Shown one piece after another: positions 1 to 8,530 of a stretch of 43,362 nucleotides of DNA. The stretch comes from WJMD01 sp964596015 (GTDB lineage Bacteria > Joyebacterota > Joyebacteria > Joyebacterales > Joyebacteraceae): the NCBI GenBank assembly GCA_964596015.1, contig CAZQSB010000020.1, positions 1 through 43,362 of the forward strand, read 5' to 3'. A model generated the notes under the pieces. It was not told the origin of the DNA. It saw only the letters and a program-made list of their open reading frames with translations, and did no database searches. Position 1 is the first letter of the stretch. Every line of letters begins with the position of its first letter. The position numbers and the translations under genes were made by a program.

Positions 1-27
1 TACAAGAAGTGCTGCGGTCGGAGCTGA
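1..27 (+). CDS. C-terminal end of a SEC-C motif protein (possibly SecA), partial
   Basis: The first 27 bases read in frame as YKKCCGRS followed by TGA. The string Y-K-K-C-C-G is the end of the zinc-binding SEC-C motif (CxCxnCC type) that closes most bacterial SecA proteins and also occurs in other small SEC-C proteins. Only eight residues are visible, so the gene cannot be named with certainty. It lies in the same direction as topA, 36 bases upstream of it. The call rests on a short but distinctive motif located exactly at a stop codon. SecA is the commonest carrier, but YchJ-like or other SEC-C tailed proteins are possible. Confidence 0.6.
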   Translation, partial: YKKCCGRS

Positions 28-63
28 CGAGGTCGAAGGAAACCAGGTGAACGGAAGGAAGGC

Positions 64-2271
64 ATGGGCAAGTCGCTCGTCATCGTCGAGTCGAAGGCCA
101 AGGCCAAGACCATCGGCAAGTTTCTCGGTCGTGACTACACGGTCAAGGCCTCGGTCGGTCACGTCCGCGACCTCCCCAGGAAGAAGCTCTCGATCGACGT
201 AGAGCACGATTTCGAACCGACCTACGTGACGATCCGCGGCAAGGGGAAGGTCCTCAAGGACCTCAAGGACGCCGCGAAGAAAGCCGACATGGTCTACCTC
301 GCGTCGGACCTCGACCGCGAGGGCGAGGCCATCGCCTGGCACATCACCGAGGCGCTGAAGCTGCCGCCCGACCGCGTCCGCCGCGTCGTCTTCAACGAGA
401 TCACCAAGCGGGCCATCCTGGACGCCATGGAGCATCCGGGCGACATCGACATGAACAAGGTCGACGCCCAGCAGGCTCGGCGCGTGCTGGACCGACTCGT
501 CGGGTATCTGGTCAGTCCCGTTCTGTGGAAGACGATCTACTACGGTCTCTCCGCGGGCCGGGTCCAGTCGGTCGCGCTCAGGCTCATCTGCGAGCGCGAG
601 GCCGCCATCGAGGCGTTTGAACCCGAGGAATTCTGGACGATCGACGCCGTCTTCCGAAGCCCGGACGGCGCCGAGTTCGAGGCCAGGCTGGACCGGATCG
701 ACGGGAAGAAGGCGAAGCTCGCCAACGGGGACGAGGCCGCCGCCGTCATGCGGAAGCTCGAAGGGCGTACCTTCAGCGTGTCCTCGGTGGAGAAGCGCCA
801 GCGGAAGGTCTCGCCGCTGCCGCCCTTCATCACGAGCACGCTGCAGCGCGAGGCCGCCAACCGGCTTCGGTTCTCCTCGAAGCGCACGATGATGCACGCG
901 CAGTCTCTCTACGAGGGACTCCCGATAGCGGGGGAGAACACCGGACTCATCACCTACATGCGCACCGACTCGACAAGGATCGCGAACGAGGCCCTCGACG
1001 AGGCGCGTTCTCTTATCTCGAAGAAGTACGGCGAAAAGTACCTCCCCGACAAGCCGCGCCGCTTCCGGGCGAAGAAGGGCGCGCAGGACGCGCACGAAGC
1101 GGTCCGGCCGACCTCGGTCTCCAGGACCCCCGAGTCCGTCAAGCAGTACCTGGAACCCGACCAGTACCGACTCTACGAGCTCATCTGGAAGCGCTTCGTC
1201 GCCTCGCAGATGGAGAACGCCGTCTACGACAACACGACGGTCGGGATCGAGGCGGAGGGACACGTCTTCAAGGCGAAGGGCTCGGTGACCGTCTTCCCTG
1301 GCTGGACGAGCGTCTATCCCGCCCTCTGGAAGGACGTCTCCGAGCTCCCCGCGCTCGAGGAGGGAGAGCGCGTCGAGGCTTCATCGATCACGCCGAACCA
1401 GCGTTTCACGAAGCCGCCGCCGAGGTACTCCGAGGCGACCCTCATCAAGGAGCTGGAGAAGAAGGGCATCGGGCGGCCGAGCACGTACGCCGCCATCGTC
1501 GACACGCTGAAGAAGCGGAAGTACGTCACCCTGGAGAAGCGGCGGTTCGCGCCCACCGAGCTCGGGCGGGTGGTCTGGGACCTGCTCGCGATCGGGTTCC
1601 CCGACCTGTTCGACGTCGAGTTCACGGCGAGGATGGAAAGCGAGCTCGACCGCGTCGAAGCGGGTAAGGACGAGTGGGTCGATGTCGTCCGCGAGTTCTA
1701 CGAGCCGTTCCAGGAACGCGTCGACGAGGTCGAGGGGCGCGTCGGCGAGCTCAAGCAGTCGCTGATCAGCGAGACGGAGAAGCGCTGCGAGAAGTGCGGC
1801 GCCGTCATGGTCGAGAAGTGGGGGAGGAACGGGAAGTTCCTGGCCTGCTCGGCGTATCCCGATTGTCGCTACACGATGCCCGTCGAGTCGGAGGCGACGG
1901 TCGACATCGACGTCGCGTGCGAGAAGTGCGGCGCGCCGATGGCCGTCAAGCACGGCCGATATGGTCCGTTCCTCGGATGCACGAAGTACCCCGAGTGCAA
2001 GAGCACGGCCCCGCTCCCGACGGGGGTCAGCTGCCCCGAGGAGGGCTGCCCCGGGCACCTCGTGCAGAAGCGAACCAAGCGTGGACGGGTGTTCTACGGA
2101 TGCAGCGCGTATCCGGAGTGCGGCTACGCCATCTGGGACAAGCCGGTCCCGAAGACGTGCCCATCCTGTCAGGCGGGCTTCATGGTCGAGAAGGGCAAGA
2201 ACCTCGTGTGTCTCGAGTGCGGCGAGCGCGTCGCTCCCGAGGAGGACGGGGAAGAGGCCGACGATGCCTGA
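64..2271 (+). CDS. topA: DNA topoisomerase I (type IA)
   Basis: Relaxes negatively supercoiled DNA by transient cleavage of one strand. The 735-residue protein opens with a TOPRIM domain: Glu9 in LVIVESKAKA and the acidic cluster D82-L-D84-R-E86-G-E. The active-site tyrosine is Tyr298 in the motif GLITYMRTDSTR. The C-terminus carries zinc ribbons of the topoisomerase type, from about residue 575: CEKCGAVM...CSAYPDC, CEKCGAPM...CTKYPEC, CPEEGCPG...CSAYPEC and a shorter CPSC...CLEC. The ATG follows a purine-rich ribosome site (GGAAGGAAGG) a few bases upstream. The stop codon overlaps the start of xerC by 8 bases, so the two are probably translated together. All catalytic residues are present and the length is usual for bacterial TopA. 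Confidence 0.97.
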   Translation: MGKSLVIVESKAKAKTIGKFLGRDYTVKASVGHVRDLPRKKLSIDVEHDFEPTYVTIRGKGKVLKDLKDAAKKADMVYLASDLDREGEAIAWHITEALKLPPDRVRRVVFNEITKRAILDAMEHPGDIDMNKVDAQQARRVLDRLVGYLVSPVLWKTIYYGLSAGRVQSVALRLICEREAAIEAFEPEEFWTIDAVFRSPDGAEFEARLDRIDGKKAKLANGDEAAAVMRKLEGRTFSVSSVEKRQRKVSPLPPFITSTLQREAANRLRFSSKRTMMHAQSLYEGLPIAGENTGLITYMRTDSTRIANEALDEARSLISKKYGEKYLPDKPRRFRAKKGAQDAHEAVRPTSVSRTPESVKQYLEPDQYRLYELIWKRFVASQMENAVYDNTTVGIEAEGHVFKAKGSVTVFPGWTSVYPALWKDVSELPALEEGERVEASSITPNQRFTKPPPRYSEATLIKELEKKGIGRPSTYAAIVDTLKKRKYVTLEKRRFAPTELGRVVWDLLAIGFPDLFDVEFTARMESELDRVEAGKDEWVDVVREFYEPFQERVDEVEGRVGELKQSLISETEKRCEKCGAVMVEKWGRNGKFLACSAYPDCRYTMPVESEATVDIDVACEKCGAPMAVKHGRYGPFLGCTKYPECKSTAPLPTGVSCPEEGCPGHLVQKRTKRGRVFYGCSAYPECGYAIWDKPVPKTCPSCQAGFMVEKGKNLVCLECGERVAPEEDGEEADDA

Positions 2272-3217
2272 ACGACGGTTGACGTCGAGGTCCAGGATCG
2301 ACCGCGCCGTCAGCGAGCTCCTCGAGTCGATGGAGGCGCGCGGGTACTCGCCGCATACGCTGGCGGCGTATCGCCGGGATCTGGCGCAGTTCGAGTGCTT
2401 TCTCCGGGACCTGGCCCGAGACGAGCGCCCCCGGGTCGTCCACTTCAGAACGCGGTCGGTAAGGAGGTTCGTCGCGGCGCTCTCGGCATCGCGCTTCGCG
2501 AGGAGCACCGTGAGAAGGAAGCTCGCCGCGGTCAAGACCCTGGGAAGGTACCTCGCCTCGCGCGGCGCTCTCGCCGCCAACCCGGCGGCCGGCCTCCCGG
2601 CGCCGAAGCCCGAGAAGCGGCTGCCGTCGTTCCTGACGCGCTCGGAGACCGAACGCCTCTTCGCGCACTCCGACGCCGACGCCGGGAACGTCAGGAAGAT
2701 ACGCGACACGGCGATCCTCGAACTCCTCTATGGTACGGGAGTACGGCTCTCGGAGCTCGTTTCCCTGAACGTCGGGGACGTCGAGGCCGATGCGGGCGCC
2801 GGCCCCGGCATGGCGCGCGTCACGGGAAAGAGAAGGAAGCAGCGCATCGTGCCGGTCGGACGCACCGCGCTGCGAGCCATCGAGCGCTATCTCTCCGCGA
2901 GGACCGACGCGCCCGACGAGTCCGACCGCCCGCTCTTCACGAACGGCCGCGGAGGCCGTCTCTCGAGGCGGAGCGTCCAGAGGATCGTCTCGAGAAGGCT
3001 GTCCGAGGTCTCCGAAGCCAGAAGCCTCAGTCCTCACGTCCTCCGACACACGTTCGCGACGCACCTTCTGAACGCCGGCGCGGATCTCCGCGCCGTCCAG
3101 GAGCTTCTGGGGCACGCGAGCCTCTCCAGCACGCAGATCTACACGCACGTCACGACCGACCGTCTCAAGGAAGCTTACAGAAAGGCCCATCCGAGGGCCG
3201 AGAACACCGGAGGCTGA
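2264..3217 (+). CDS. xerC: Tyrosine recombinase XerC
   Basis: Site-specific recombinase expected to resolve chromosome dimers at dif together with XerD. The ATG at 2264 overlaps the topA stop and gives 317 residues, the usual Xer length; upstream in-frame starts lie inside topA. The N-terminal SAM-like DNA-binding domain (about 12-105, beginning near LLESMEARGYSPHTLAAYRRDL) is followed by the catalytic domain. The full catalytic set is visible: Arg161 (GTGVRLSEL), Lys189 (TGKRRK), His258 and Arg261 (HVLRHTFATH), His284 (GHASL) and the nucleophile Tyr293 (QIYTH). The topA-xerC pairing is common in bacteria. XerC versus XerD is assigned from this neighbourhood and from the second Xer gene at 22568; sequence alone does not settle which is which. 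Confidence 0.9.
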   Translation: MPERRLTSRSRIDRAVSELLESMEARGYSPHTLAAYRRDLAQFECFLRDLARDERPRVVHFRTRSVRRFVAALSASRFARSTVRRKLAAVKTLGRYLASRGALAANPAAGLPAPKPEKRLPSFLTRSETERLFAHSDADAGNVRKIRDTAILELLYGTGVRLSELVSLNVGDVEADAGAGPGMARVTGKRRKQRIVPVGRTALRAIERYLSARTDAPDESDRPLFTNGRGGRLSRRSVQRIVSRRLSEVSEARSLSPHVLRHTFATHLLNAGADLRAVQELLGHASLSSTQIYTHVTTDRLKEAYRKAHPRAENTGG

Positions 3218-3302
3218 ACGACGGGGGCCGGTCCGCGACGAGCGGAAGGCGGGACGAACCGGCTCACGAGCGGAGCAGCATCAACACGAGTCCGGAGGGA
3301 AC

Positions 3303-4202
3303 ATGAACGACTTCATCTCGATCGCCGACATCACCAGTGACGACATGCACCGGCTCTTCGATCTCGCGGCGAAGCTCAAGCGGGACCGGACGGCCAACAG
3401 GGACCTCGAGGGCAAGACGGTCGCCCTCATCTTCCACAAGCCGTCCCTGAGGACGCGCATCAGCTTCGAGGTCGGCGTCTTCGAGCTCGGCGGACATCCG
3501 ATGTACGTCACCGACGCGGAGATCAAGATGGGGCAGAGAGAATCGACGCACGACATCGGCAAGGTGCTGTCCCGCTACGTCCACGGGATCATGATCAGGA
3601 CGTTCGCCCATTCGAACTGCACCGAGCTCGCCGACGCGGCCGACGTGCCCGTCATCAACGGCCTCACCGACCTGACCCATCCCTGCCAGGTGATGGGCGA
3701 CATACTGACATGCATCGAGCGCGGCAAGGACCCCGAGTCGATGACGGTCGCCTTCATCGGCGACGGCAACAACGTGGCGAACTCCTGGGTCAACGCCGCG
3801 GGGAACCTGCCCTTCGAACTGAGGATCGGCGGCCCCTCGGGATACGAGCCGAACGCCGAACTTCTGGCGGCGGCGCGAGCCAGGGGCGCAAGGATCGAGA
3901 TCCTGGACGACCCCGTCGCGGCCGTTTCCGGGGCCGACGCGGTCTACACGGACGTCTGGACCAGCATGGGGCAGGAGGCCGAGAAGGCGGAGCGCGACGC
4001 GACCTTCCGGGCCTACCAGCTCAACGAGGAGCTCCTCGGCAGGGCCAAGCCGGACGCCATAGCTCTGCACTGTCTGCCGGCGCACCGCGGCGAGGAGATC
4101 ACCGACGCCGTGATGGACGGTCCCCGGTCGGCCGTGTTCGACCAGGCGGAGAACAGGCTCCACATTCAGAAGGCCATCATGGTCGCCCTCATGGGGAGCT
4201 GA
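3303..4202 (+). CDS. argF: Ornithine carbamoyltransferase
   Basis: Converts ornithine and carbamoyl phosphate to citrulline in arginine synthesis; cytoplasmic. The protein has 299 residues. The carbamoyl-phosphate loop reads P47-S-L-R-T-R52, a leucine variant of the common STRTR motif. The second signature H126-P-C-Q is intact, as is the ornithine-binding motif H256-C-L-P-A-H-R, and the FIGDGNNVANSW segment is typical of OTCases. The HCLPAHRGEE form argues for true ornithine transcarbamylase and against acetyl- or succinyl-ornithine forms. The ATG has a good GGAGGG ribosome site six bases upstream. The next gene begins one base after its stop. No other arginine gene is visible nearby. Confidence 0.95.
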   Translation: MNDFISIADITSDDMHRLFDLAAKLKRDRTANRDLEGKTVALIFHKPSLRTRISFEVGVFELGGHPMYVTDAEIKMGQRESTHDIGKVLSRYVHGIMIRTFAHSNCTELADAADVPVINGLTDLTHPCQVMGDILTCIERGKDPESMTVAFIGDGNNVANSWVNAAGNLPFELRIGGPSGYEPNAELLAAARARGARIEILDDPVAAVSGADAVYTDVWTSMGQEAEKAERDATFRAYQLNEELLGRAKPDAIALHCLPAHRGEEITDAVMDGPRSAVFDQAENRLHIQKAIMVALMGS

Positions 4203-4203
4203 C

Positions 4204-5004
4204 GTGCGCGCTTCCGCTCGTGACAAGCCAGGCGCGCGGTCCGGACGCGGCGGAGTCCGCCTGTGGGCGGCGGCAGCGGCGCTGACGCTCGCGCTCTCGG
4301 GCGGCTGCGCGAAGACCGGTCTTCCCGGAGGCGGCCCGAAGGACACCGAGCCGCCGACCGTCGTGTCGACCTCTCCGGCGGAGGGGGCCACGGCGGTCGC
4401 TCGGGCATCGGCCATCGCCATGGAGTTCAGCGAGGAGATGGACCGCACGTCCGTCGAGCGAGCATTCGAGATCGACCCCGACGTCGCGCTCGGTCGCTTC
4501 GAATGGAGCGGTCCGACCGTGACGGCGTCCCCGGAATCGCTTCTCCCGGACTCGACGACCGTTGTCGTGACCGTCGGCGAGGGCGCTCGAGACTACCACG
4601 GCGTCGCGATCGGGGAGGACTTCACGCTCGCCTTCTCGACGGGCGCGAGCGTCGCCGCGGGGACGGTTTCGGGCACCGTCACCTTCGGAGGGAACGTCGT
4701 CGACGACGCAACGGTCTGGGCGTGTCCCGAGCCTGTGGCCGCGGACACGGCCGGCAACATCGAGGCCTGTGAGTACGAGACGGTCACGGGGGAGGACGGC
4801 GTCTTCCTGTTCAGGAACGTGCGCACCCGGGACAGGCGCTACAGCCTCGTGGCGTTTCTCGACGGCGATGGAGACAACGTGTTCGACAGTACGAGAGAGA
4901 CCGGCTGGATCGCGTCGTACGCCGCGCTCGTCGACTCGCCCGGCGACTCGGTCGGAGGGCTCGTGCTCGAGCTGGTGGTCCCGCCGGGCGGTGAGGGCCC
5001 TTGA
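4204..5004 (+). CDS. Ig-like (Big_5 type) domain lipoprotein
   Basis: A 266-residue exported protein of unknown role. The GTG start lies one base after the argF stop. The N-terminus is basic, then a hydrophobic stretch (about 20-32) leads to LSGGC with Cys35 as the likely lipidated residue, although Ser at -3 is not the ideal lipobox. After the cysteine comes GGPKDTEPPTVVSTSPAEGATAV, the hallmark start of the bacterial Ig-like domain (SbsA/Big_5 family) often annotated in Bacteroidota lipoproteins. The rest (about 150-266, GTVSGTVTFGG...FLFRNVRTRDRRYSLVAFLDGDGDNVFD) looks like a carboxypeptidase-regulatory-like beta-sandwich. It is probably outer-membrane anchored and facing the periplasm or outside. 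Its last bases are followed immediately by dapF. Confidence 0.8.
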   Translation: MRASARDKPGARSGRGGVRLWAAAAALTLALSGGCAKTGLPGGGPKDTEPPTVVSTSPAEGATAVARASAIAMEFSEEMDRTSVERAFEIDPDVALGRFEWSGPTVTASPESLLPDSTTVVVTVGEGARDYHGVAIGEDFTLAFSTGASVAAGTVSGTVTFGGNVVDDATVWACPEPVAADTAGNIEACEYETVTGEDGVFLFRNVRTRDRRYSLVAFLDGDGDNVFDSTRETGWIASYAALVDSPGDSVGGLVLELVVPPGGEGP

Positions 5005-5018
5005 CCACAACAGGCACC

Positions 5019-5025
5019 GGAGGAG
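5019..5025 (+). promoter_or_regulatory. Ribosome binding site that decides the dapF start
   Basis: GGAGGAG lies two bases before GTG 5028. Starting there yields the N-terminus TLEFAKMTGAGNDF, which aligns with the usual DapF beginning. The in-frame TTG at 5001 would add nine residues with no family counterpart and no ribosome site. Confidence 0.65.
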
Positions 5026-5027
5026 AC

Positions 5028-5852
5028 GTGACTCTCGAGTTCGCGAAGATGACGGGAGCGGGCAACGACTTCATCGTCATCGACGATCGCGCGATGACCA
5101 TCCAGGACGACGCCAGAGAACTGGCGAAGCACCTCTGCAGGAGACGCGTCTCCGTCGGAGCCGACGGCCTCATACTCGTCGTCCCGTCGGCTCGCTGCGA
5201 CTTCAGGATGCGGTACCTGAACGCCGACGGCAGCGAGGCGGACCTCTGTGGGAACGGCGGAAGATGCGTCGCGCGCTTCGCCCGGGAGCTCGGCATCGCC
5301 GGCAACACGATGACCTTCGAGAGCAGGACCGGCATCCACAGGGCCGAGATCGTCGACGACGAGAACGTACGACTGGCCATGCCCGACCCCCGCGCCATGA
5401 TCCTCGACGTCGAACTCGTCCTCAGAGGACAGCGAGCGACGGTCCACCGGATCAACACCGGCGTCCCGCACGCGGTCATGGAGGTCGACGACCTCGAGGA
5501 CTACCCTGTCGTCGAGATGGGGCGCGCCATCCGGGAGCACGGAGCGTTCGTTCCCGAGGGGACGAACGCGGATTTCGTCCGCCTCATCGACGGCTCGACC
5601 GTCGAGATGAGGACCTACGAGCGCGGCGTCGAGGACGAGACGCTCGCGTGCGGGACGGGCGCCGTGGCGGCGTCGCTCATCCAGGCCGCGCGCGGCCGCG
5701 TTTCGGCGCCGGTCTCTGTCCTGACCAGAGGAGGTCCCGCTCTCATCGTCGACTTCTTCATGAGCGACATGGGGTTCTGCGACGTGACGCTCACGGGCGA
5801 GGCAAGGATCGTCTACCGTGGGACCATCACGCAGTCAGAGGACCAGGGCTGA
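5028..5852 (+). CDS. dapF: Diaminopimelate epimerase
   Basis: Interconverts LL- and meso-diaminopimelate, the last step before lysine and the source of the peptidoglycan cross-linking residue. With the GTG at 5028 the protein is 274 residues long, like E. coli DapF. Both catalytic cysteines are present: Cys74 in ADLCGNGGRC and Cys208 in LACGTGAVA. The N-terminal FAKMTGAGNDFIVIDD matches the family start. An in-frame TTG at 5001 overlaps the preceding lipoprotein stop and would allow coupling, but is less likely as a start. The gene is followed 23 bases later by dapA, making a small DAP/lysine operon; dapB is some 8 kb downstream. Confidence 0.95.
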   Translation: MTLEFAKMTGAGNDFIVIDDRAMTIQDDARELAKHLCRRRVSVGADGLILVVPSARCDFRMRYLNADGSEADLCGNGGRCVARFARELGIAGNTMTFESRTGIHRAEIVDDENVRLAMPDPRAMILDVELVLRGQRATVHRINTGVPHAVMEVDDLEDYPVVEMGRAIREHGAFVPEGTNADFVRLIDGSTVEMRTYERGVEDETLACGTGAVAASLIQAARGRVSAPVSVLTRGGPALIVDFFMSDMGFCDVTLTGEARIVYRGTITQSEDQG

Positions 5853-5875
5853 GAAGACGCAGGGAGGCGGTACAG

Positions 5876-6745
5876 ATGTTCGAGGGATCGATCGTCGCCA
5901 TCGCGACACCCATGAAGGACGGCGAGGTCGACGAGCAGTCGCTCAAGAGGCTGCTCGCGCTTCATCGAGCCGCGGGCACCGACGGAGTCGTGCCGTTCGG
6001 ATGCACGGGCGAAGCGGCCACGCTGACGTTCGACGAGAGGATGCGGATCCTCGAGATCTGCCTCGAGGAGATGGACGACGACACCCCGGTCATCGCGGGA
6101 ACAGGCTCGAGCTCGACCCGGGAGACAGTCCGCCTCACGGCCGCCGCGAGGCGCGCGGGCGCCCACGGCGCCCTCATCATCACGCCCTACTACAACAAGC
6201 CGACTCCCGAAGGTCAGTACTTCCACTACCGCGCCGTCGCGGAGGAGGTCGACGTCCCCATCATGCTCTACAACGTTCCGGGCCGGACGGGCACGAACAT
6301 GTCGCCCGAGACCGTTGCCCGACTTGCGGAGCTGCCGAACATCGTCGCCGTCAAGGAAGCCGCCGGCAGCGTGGACCGCGTGAGCGCGATCCTCGAGCTC
6401 TGCGACATCACGGTCCTCTCCGGCGACGATCCTCTGACGCTCCCGATGATGTCCGTCGGAGCTTCGGGTGTCGTCTCGGTGGTCGCGAACGTGCTTCCCG
6501 CGCTCGTCAGGGAGATGGTGGCGGCCTGGCCCGAGAACCCGGGTCGGGCGCTCGAACTGCATCGCGTCCTCCGGCCGGTGTCGAACGCGCTCTTTCTGGA
6601 ATCGAACCCCGGGCCGGTGAAGCACGCCCTGTCTGAGCTCGGCCTCATCGAACGCGATGAGCTCAGGTTGCCGCTTGTCGCCGTCAGACCCGAGACGCGG
6701 AAGGCGATGGCGCCCGCCATCGAGACCATCAGAACGCTCATGTAG
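5876..6745 (+). CDS. dapA: 4-hydroxy-tetrahydrodipicolinate synthase
   Basis: Condenses pyruvate with aspartate semialdehyde, the first committed step of the DAP/lysine pathway. The 289-residue TIM-barrel protein has the Schiff-base lysine Lys160 (IVAVKEAAG), the catalytic Tyr132 (MLYNVPGRTG) and the GCTGEAATL motif near residue 43 that carries the Thr-Thr/Tyr proton relay position. The ATG at 5876 is preceded by AGGGAGG about eight bases upstream. Numbering is within one residue of the E. coli enzyme, so the start is well supported. It lies directly behind dapF. Confidence 0.96.
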   Translation: MFEGSIVAIATPMKDGEVDEQSLKRLLALHRAAGTDGVVPFGCTGEAATLTFDERMRILEICLEEMDDDTPVIAGTGSSSTRETVRLTAAARRAGAHGALIITPYYNKPTPEGQYFHYRAVAEEVDVPIMLYNVPGRTGTNMSPETVARLAELPNIVAVKEAAGSVDRVSAILELCDITVLSGDDPLTLPMMSVGASGVVSVVANVLPALVREMVAAWPENPGRALELHRVLRPVSNALFLESNPGPVKHALSELGLIERDELRLPLVAVRPETRKAMAPAIETIRTLM

Positions 6746-6798
6746 GAGAGCCGGACACGGGGCCTCGCGACGGGCCCTGGTGAGAGAGGAGAGCCGAC

Positions 6799-6990
6799 AT
6801 GCCGCTCGTCGAGATCAGCCTCTGGCCCGGACGGAACGACGCCACGAAGGCCGAGATCATCCGGGAGGTGACCGACGCCGTCTCGAGAACGACGGGCGCC
6901 TCGCCCGAGGTCGTCGAGGTCATCATCCGCGAGGTCCCGAAGACCGACTGGGGGATGGGCGGGAAGCCGTTCTCCGAGACACACCCCTAG
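6799..6990 (+). CDS. 4-oxalocrotonate tautomerase-like protein
   Basis: A 63-residue protein of the tautomerase superfamily. The catalytic Pro is the residue immediately after the initiator Met (M-PLVEISLWPGR), as required after Met removal. The pattern ...DATKAEIIREVTDAVSRTTGASPEVVEVIIREVPKTDWGMGGKP matches the short 4-OT subunits that form hexamers; the WGMGG segment corresponds to the family's usual W-x-x-G-G region. A GGAGAG ribosome site precedes the ATG. The physiological substrate cannot be told: many such genes occur far from any aromatic degradation pathway, and none is seen here. It is probably transcribed with dapFA and the following lipoprotein. Confidence 0.85.
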   Translation: MPLVEISLWPGRNDATKAEIIREVTDAVSRTTGASPEVVEVIIREVPKTDWGMGGKPFSETHP

Positions 6991-7028
6991 CCACGCAGGC
7001 GACCATGACAGCGACGGAGGAACCGGCC

Positions 7029-8261
7029 ATGCGCGCTCACGGACGTTCCGGGGAAGTTCGACTGTCTGCGGGAACCATCGTTCTCATCCTCTGCGCTGCA
7101 GCACTTCCGCTCCTCCTCGCGGGCTGCGGCTCGAGCGGCGGGGGAGGGCCCACCGAGCCGAACGGCTCGCTCGTGACGCTCGGCGCGACGAGTGTCCAGA
7201 TCGCGCGGACGGTTTCGGCCGAGGCGACGCTCACCTACCCATACCGCGATGAGGGGTTCGATTGGTACGTCAACGACATCCTCGGTGGAAATTCCATGAA
7301 GGGGACGATCACGCAGTCGAACCCGGCGACCTACACCGCGCCGCCCGCGGTCCCCGCCGGAGGTGAGGTCGTCATCAGGGCCGTCTCCCGGAGCGACACG
7401 ACGCTCTGGGCCGCCGACACCCTGTCCGTCCTCTTCACGATCAAGCACGTCGACGCGGCGGCGGGCATCAACACGTCCGGCGGCGGCGCCTGGAACAACC
7501 CGTTCGAAACGATAACCTACGCACTGGGCAAGATCAGCGCGGGTGACACCATCCTCGTACACGCCGGCACGTACGACGACGAGGACCTGGCCGGAACGCG
7601 GCTCACGATTCCTGAGGACGTAACGCTCCGCGGCGTCAGCGCCGACTCTTGCTTCCTGGAGATGAGCGGCTCCATCTGGCCCTCGAGCGGCTCGGTCTTA
7701 GAGTCGTTCACCATGGACATCGCCGCGGGAGAGTCCCCGCTCCACGCCGTGCACACGACGGCCGACTGCACGATCCGGGACATTCACACGACCGATGTGT
7801 ACGGGCACAGCGCCATCAGAACGCACGGGGGCTCGCAGCTCATTGAGGACTGCGAGATCGTGAACACAACGGGGGTTCTCCAGAGTCGCGGCATGGAGCT
7901 CGTCTTCGGAACACACACGATCGTCAGAAACTGCACGGTCTCCGGGTGGGCCTACGGCATTTTCACCAACGAGGACTCCGACCCGCTGATCGAGCGGTGC
8001 TGGATCCACGGGAACGACATCGGTCTCATCGGCTACGGCGGCAATCCCGCCACGACGGACCCCGACCTCGGGGGAGGCGCGCGCGGCAGCGTCGGCCAGA
8101 ACACGATCCAGGACAACGGCTGCGGGGTCCGGAACCAGACGGCCATGACCATCTGGGCGCTCTACAACACCTGGGACAACGCCCCGCCGGTCGAAGGACC
8201 GCCGTATCCCTGCGACATCGAGAACACCGGCGGAGGGGTCATTCTGACGCAGGCCCCGTAG
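7029..8261 (+). CDS. Right-handed beta-helix lipoprotein (DUF1565-like)
   Basis: A 410-residue exported protein. The ATG at 7029 has GGAGG eight bases upstream; an in-frame ATG at 7005 has no such site. The signal peptide ends in LLAGC with Cys33 as lipidation site, followed by a Gly-rich linker. Residues about 45-140 form an all-beta domain. The rest begins with HVDAAAGINTSGGGAWNNPFETITYAL...GDTILVHAGTYDDEDL, the classic start of DUF1565 beta-helix proteins, followed by short helical-rung repeats such as TIRDIHTTDVYGHSAIRTHGG, LIEDCEIVNTTG, TIVRNCTVSGWAYGI and LIERCWIHGNDIGL. Such proteins bind or cleave polysaccharides or act as surface proteins; no catalytic site can be assigned. A strong terminator follows. 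Confidence 0.82.
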   Translation: MRAHGRSGEVRLSAGTIVLILCAAALPLLLAGCGSSGGGGPTEPNGSLVTLGATSVQIARTVSAEATLTYPYRDEGFDWYVNDILGGNSMKGTITQSNPATYTAPPAVPAGGEVVIRAVSRSDTTLWAADTLSVLFTIKHVDAAAGINTSGGGAWNNPFETITYALGKISAGDTILVHAGTYDDEDLAGTRLTIPEDVTLRGVSADSCFLEMSGSIWPSSGSVLESFTMDIAAGESPLHAVHTTADCTIRDIHTTDVYGHSAIRTHGGSQLIEDCEIVNTTGVLQSRGMELVFGTHTIVRNCTVSGWAYGIFTNEDSDPLIERCWIHGNDIGLIGYGGNPATTDPDLGGGARGSVGQNTIQDNGCGVRNQTAMTIWALYNTWDNAPPVEGPPYPCDIENTGGGVILTQAP

Positions 8262-8286
8262 GGCGACGCGCTCTGATGCGGAACCG

Positions 8287-8326
8287 GCAGCGCGGGTCTC
8301 TCATTGAGAGGCCCGCGCTGCTTTTT
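8287..8326 (+). terminator. Strong intrinsic terminator
   Basis: A 16-bp stem (8287-8302 with 8306-8321, one G-T wobble) with an ATT loop, followed by TTTTT. It ends the transcript of the beta-helix lipoprotein and separates it from the KamA-like gene's own promoter. Confidence 0.93.
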
Positions 8327-8391
8327 CCAGGCGCCCGCCGATCGCTCTCGCCGCGCTCTACAGGCGCTGGCCACACGAGCCAACTTATGAC

Positions 8392-8420
8392 TAGACAGAT
8401 TCGTGAGACGGCGATATAGT
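8392..8420 (+). promoter_or_regulatory. Sigma-70-type promoter of the KamA-like gene
   Basis: TAGACA (8392-8397), a 17-base spacer, then TATAGT (8415-8420). It lies just after the upstream terminator. Transcription should begin near 8427, leaving a leader of about 100 bases before the ATG at 8531. The leader contains a small hairpin (8454-8462 with 8468-8475). Confidence 0.75.
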
Positions 8421-8530
8421 ACGTCCGCTCATCCGTCGGCTACCGCGTCGTGTGTTCTCTCCAGGTTGGGAGAACTCGCGCCGCGGTCTATTTTTGGACC
8501 CCGGATGACCCCGAAGGCCTCGGAGGGCCC

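Noticed and set aside
1381..2709. A 442-codon - strand frame across topA and xerC
   Set aside because: It spans two well-supported genes, has no domain and no ribosome site; it is a codon-bias shadow.
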